A DNA stretch of 8,703 nt from Granulosicoccaceae bacterium. Its GTDB lineage: Bacteria; Pseudomonadota; Gammaproteobacteria; Granulosicoccales; Granulosicoccaceae. The stretch spans positions 1-8,703 of the forward strand of contig JALZUX010000293.1 in the NCBI GenBank assembly GCA_023301405.1, in the 5' to 3' direction. Each line of letters begins with the position of its first letter. The stretch's first letter is position 1. This document shows, piece by piece, positions 6,744 to 8,703 of the stretch. The notes under the pieces were generated by a model. The model made no database searches and was not told the origin of the DNA. It worked only from the letters and a program-made list of their open reading frames with translations. The translations under genes and the position numbers were made by a program.

Positions 6744-6799
6744 TGGTTTTCCAGGTTGACGAATTAATAGGTTTGTACGACCAGGCACTCCACCTGGTC
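6743..6799 (-). promoter_or_regulatory. serA leader with four repeated pairing arms
   Basis: On the minus strand the leader carries GACCAGGT (6792-6799), CCTGGTC (6779-6785), ACCTGG (6751-6756) and ACCAG (6743-6747). The first two form a perfect 7-bp stem with a 7-nt loop. The third and fourth form CTGG-AAAA-CCAG, whose last G is the first base of the GTG start. The first can also pair with the third, and the second with the fourth, so the folds exclude one another. This resembles a start-masking RNA switch, but no ligand or leader peptide is evident. Confidence 0.3.
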
Positions 6800-6815
6800 C
6801 ACTGAAAATTTTCTC

Positions 6816-6844
6816 TACATACTGAAACAGCGGCAATTTGTCAG
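6816..6844 (-). promoter_or_regulatory. Putative promoter for serA
   Basis: Minus strand CTGACA (5 of 6 to the -35), a 17-nt spacer, and TATGTA (3 of 6 to the -10), within the serC-serA gap. A start near 6809 would give a leader of about 66 nt containing all four arms described at 6743-6799. The -10 is weak, and serA could simply be read from the serC promoter. Confidence 0.25.
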
Positions 6845-6882
6845 CATCAACAGTGCTTATTAACCGCGCTGATTGGCGTTGA

Positions 6883-7965
6883 TCAGGCGTGCTGCCGCTC
6901 AAACTCTCGCATGTACTCAATGAGTGTGTCTATTCCAGCTTCAGGCATAGCGTTGTAAATGCTGGCTCGCATGCCGCCTACTGACCGATGCCCTTTTAAA
7001 GTATGTAAACCTGCGGCTTTTGCACCATTGAGGAAGGCTTCGTCTTGAGTGCTATCACCGCAAATGAACGGCACATTCATCAAGGATCTACAGGCAGGAT
7101 CAACCGGATTGCGATAGTAAGCAGAATCGTCAATGGCTGTATATAACTTGCCGGCCTTGCGCTGATTGACTTCGGCCATAGCCGCTAGCCCACCACGATT
7201 TTTAATCCACTGGAAAACCAGGCCTGCGATATACCACCCATAGGTCGGCGGCGTATTTAACATTGAGCCTGCCTCTGCTTGCTTTTGGTAATTAAACGCA
7301 TCAGGGGTAATAGCACTTGCCTGACCAAACAACGATTTTTTCACAATCGCCACGGTCAGACCGGATGGCCCGATATTTTTCTGCGCGCCTGCATACACAA
7401 TACCAAACTGACTTATATCTACCGGGCGAGACAAAATAGTTGAAGACATATCAGCTACCAGTGGCACATTGCCAGATTCAGGAACATAGCCAAACTCAAC
7501 CCCACCGATTGTCTCATTCGGGGTGTAGTGAAGGTACGCGGAATCAGGGCTGGTTTTCCACTCTGCTTGATCGGGTATGGCATTAAAGCCGCTGTCTTCA
7601 GCAGTCGCAACCACATTGACCGTGGCAAATTTCTTTGCCTCAGCGATAGCTTTTTTTGACCATTGGCCAGTGTTGACGTAATCAACAGTTGCTTTATCAC
7701 CAAGGATATTCATTGGTACAAAGCCGAACTGACCAGTTGCACCGCCTTGTAAAAAAAGCACTGCATAGTCATCTGGCACAGCTAGCAGATCTCGCAAGTC
7801 TTGTTCTGCTTGCTCTGCTATCGAGACGAATTCTTTCCCGCGATGGCTCATTTCCATAACACCAGCACCACTACCGTGCCAGTTTGTCATTTCTTCAGCT
7901 GCTTGAGTTAGAACTTCTTCGGGGAGTGCAGCCGGGCCAGCACTAAAATTGTAGACGCGAGTCAT
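6883..7965 (-). CDS. serC: Phosphoserine aminotransferase
   Basis: PLP-dependent transfer of the amino group from glutamate to 3-phosphohydroxypyruvate, giving phosphoserine; the same enzyme commonly serves a step in PLP synthesis. The 360-residue product (E. coli SerC is 362) begins MTRVYNFSAGPAALPEEVL, a hallmark of the family. It has HRGKEF at 41-46, the cofactor-phosphate loop GGATGQF at 74-80, the PLP lysine Lys196 in YAGAQKNIGPSG (191-202), and the C-terminal GHRSVGGMRASIYNAMP at 325-341. The ATG at 7965 is fixed by this conserved N-terminus. I see no clear Shine-Dalgarno site before it, so translation may lean on S1. It follows gyrA as in many gammaproteobacteria, and its product functionally couples to the SerA encoded next. 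Confidence 0.97.
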   Translation of the reverse strand: MTRVYNFSAGPAALPEEVLTQAAEEMTNWHGSGAGVMEMSHRGKEFVSIAEQAEQDLRDLLAVPDDYAVLFLQGGATGQFGFVPMNILGDKATVDYVNTGQWSKKAIAEAKKFATVNVVATAEDSGFNAIPDQAEWKTSPDSAYLHYTPNETIGGVEFGYVPESGNVPLVADMSSTILSRPVDISQFGIVYAGAQKNIGPSGLTVAIVKKSLFGQASAITPDAFNYQKQAEAGSMLNTPPTYGWYIAGLVFQWIKNRGGLAAMAEVNQRKAGKLYTAIDDSAYYRNPVDPACRSLMNVPFICGDSTQDEAFLNGAKAAGLHTLKGHRSVGGMRASIYNAMPEAGIDTLIEYMREFERQHA

Positions 7966-8003
7966 GATAGAAAGGCGGTAATCCGTTTAGTAGAATACCG
8001 ACT

Positions 8004-8032
8004 ATTATAAATCAGTTTGCGACAAATAATAA
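8004..8032 (-). promoter_or_regulatory. Putative promoter for serC
   Basis: A perfect TATAAT (minus strand, 8004-8009) lies in the 81-nt AT-rich gyrA-serC gap, with TTATTA (3 of 6 to the -35) at a 17-nt spacing. A transcript would begin near 7997, about 32 nt before the serC ATG. The perfect -10 in a short intergenic space upstream of an operon head makes this the best promoter in the window, although the -35 is poor. No terminator hairpin for gyrA is visible in the same gap. Confidence 0.5.
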
Positions 8033-8046
8033 GTTGCTACCCGCAT

Positions 8047-8703
8047 CTAGTCTTGTGAATCATCTTCCTCAGTAGATGAATCATTGTCATCAGTCTGATC
8101 ATCATCAGATTCAGCCACCGGCCCCGGCTTGGTATCAGTAGTGTCACTGCTACCAGGTTCAGCTGATTTGTCACCTTTGGAGGGTTCACTTTCATCAGAA
8201 TCTACTTCTTTGTCTGTGGTAGCGACACTTTCGATTTGCACCAAACGCTCTTCGTCTCCGATACGGATAAGCCGCACACCCTGAGTGTTTCTGCCAACAA
8301 TGCTGATGCCATCAACTGCGGTTCTGATTAGAGTACCGCCGTTTGTGATCAACATGACTTCGTCGTCGTCTTTCACTTGAACAGCTCCGACTACCGGGCC
8401 GTTTCTGTCAGTGGTCTTGATATCAATTACGCCTTTCCCGCCACGCTTTTTACGCGGATAGACTTCGGCGTCGCTACGTTTGCCATAGCCTTTCTCGGTC
8501 GCTGTAAGGATCTCACCTTCGGCGACGACAATAAGAGAAACCAGTGTATCTTCAACATCCATTCGCATGCCACGAACGCCAGCTGCACCGCGTCCCATCT
8601 TACGCACATCGCTTTCCAGAAACCTCATGGTGCGGCCATTACTGGATGTCAGCATGATGTCCTGATTGCCGTCAGTCAGCGCCACATTGATTAGTTCATC
8701 ATC
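8047..8703 (-). CDS. gyrA: DNA gyrase subunit A, C-terminal part (truncated by window edge)
   Basis: The 3' 218 codons of DNA gyrase subunit A, the breakage-reunion subunit of the enzyme that introduces negative supercoils. The frame runs through the window edge, so the start and catalytic core are outside. The visible part is the last blades of the beta-pinwheel DNA-wrapping domain: GNQDIMLTSSNGRTMRF, MGRGAAGVRGMRM, ILTATEKGYGKRS, a GyrA-box-like KKRGGKG, and ISIVGRNTQGVRLIRI, matching E. coli GyrA closely in order and spacing. After ERLVQIESVA comes a 57-residue tail rich in Asp, Glu, Ser and Thr (22 acidic, 4 lysines). In E. coli GyrA an acidic tail tunes wrapping and supercoiling; this one looks longer. 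The ParC paralogue is less likely given the serC neighbourhood and the GRNTQGV segment. The gene ends in TAG 81 nt before serC. Confidence 0.96.
   Translation of the reverse strand, partial: DDELINVALTDGNQDIMLTSSNGRTMRFLESDVRKMGRGAAGVRGMRMDVEDTLVSLIVVAEGEILTATEKGYGKRSDAEVYPRKKRGGKGVIDIKTTDRNGPVVGAVQVKDDDEVMLITNGGTLIRTAVDGISIVGRNTQGVRLIRIGDEERLVQIESVATTDKEVDSDESEPSKGDKSAEPGSSDTTDTKPGPVAESDDDQTDDNDSSTEEDDSQD

Noticed and set aside
1..8703. A mobile element, CRISPR array, defence or otherwise novel multi-gene system
   Set aside because: Every gene-length coding frame on the minus strand is assigned to a housekeeping family, and there are no arrays of repeats, transposase genes, tRNA genes or compositional islands that I can see.

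Overview
This window is a conserved housekeeping region from a gammaproteobacterium. All genes lie on the minus strand, and gene content and order (gyrA, serC, ..., tyrA, aroA, cmk, rpsA, ihfB) match the chromosomal 'aromatic/serine - ribosomal protein S1 - IHF' neighbourhood known from that class. The proteins read as ordinary full-length family members (561-residue six-domain S1, IHF-beta, short cytidylate kinase, class II-type EPSP synthase). Base composition looks even and mid-GC, with no mobile element, tRNA, rRNA or CRISPR. I cannot name a genus.

Layout in transcription order, from the right edge leftward: the 3' end of gyrA (8047 to the edge, truncated); a short gap with a perfect TATAAT box; serC (phosphoserine aminotransferase); a 139-nt leader; serA (phosphoglycerate dehydrogenase with a C-terminal ACT domain); a 227-nt gap; tyrA (prephenate dehydrogenase) overlapping aroA (EPSP synthase) by ATGA; cmk (cytidylate kinase); a 155-nt leader; rpsA (ribosomal protein S1); an intrinsic terminator; ihfB (IHF beta subunit); and a perfect hairpin at the left edge. 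No stretch over 300 bases lacks a gene.

Functionally, SerA and SerC are the first two steps of serine synthesis. AroA and TyrA belong to the shikimate and tyrosine branches, and Cmk, S1 and IHF serve nucleotide metabolism, translation initiation and nucleoid architecture. The notable departure from the common order is that pheA (chorismate mutase/prephenate dehydratase) and hisC, usually between serC and tyrA, are absent: serA and a short non-coding gap stand there.

I found no new multi-gene system. The points worth a second look are small: possible mutually exclusive RNA arms in front of serA; an rpsA leader with two hairpins each holding AGGAA in the loop, in the style of S1 autoregulation; a terminator between the best ihfB promoter and ihfB; and acidic C-terminal tails on IHF-beta and GyrA. 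Promoter and RNA-structure calls were made by eye and are tentative.
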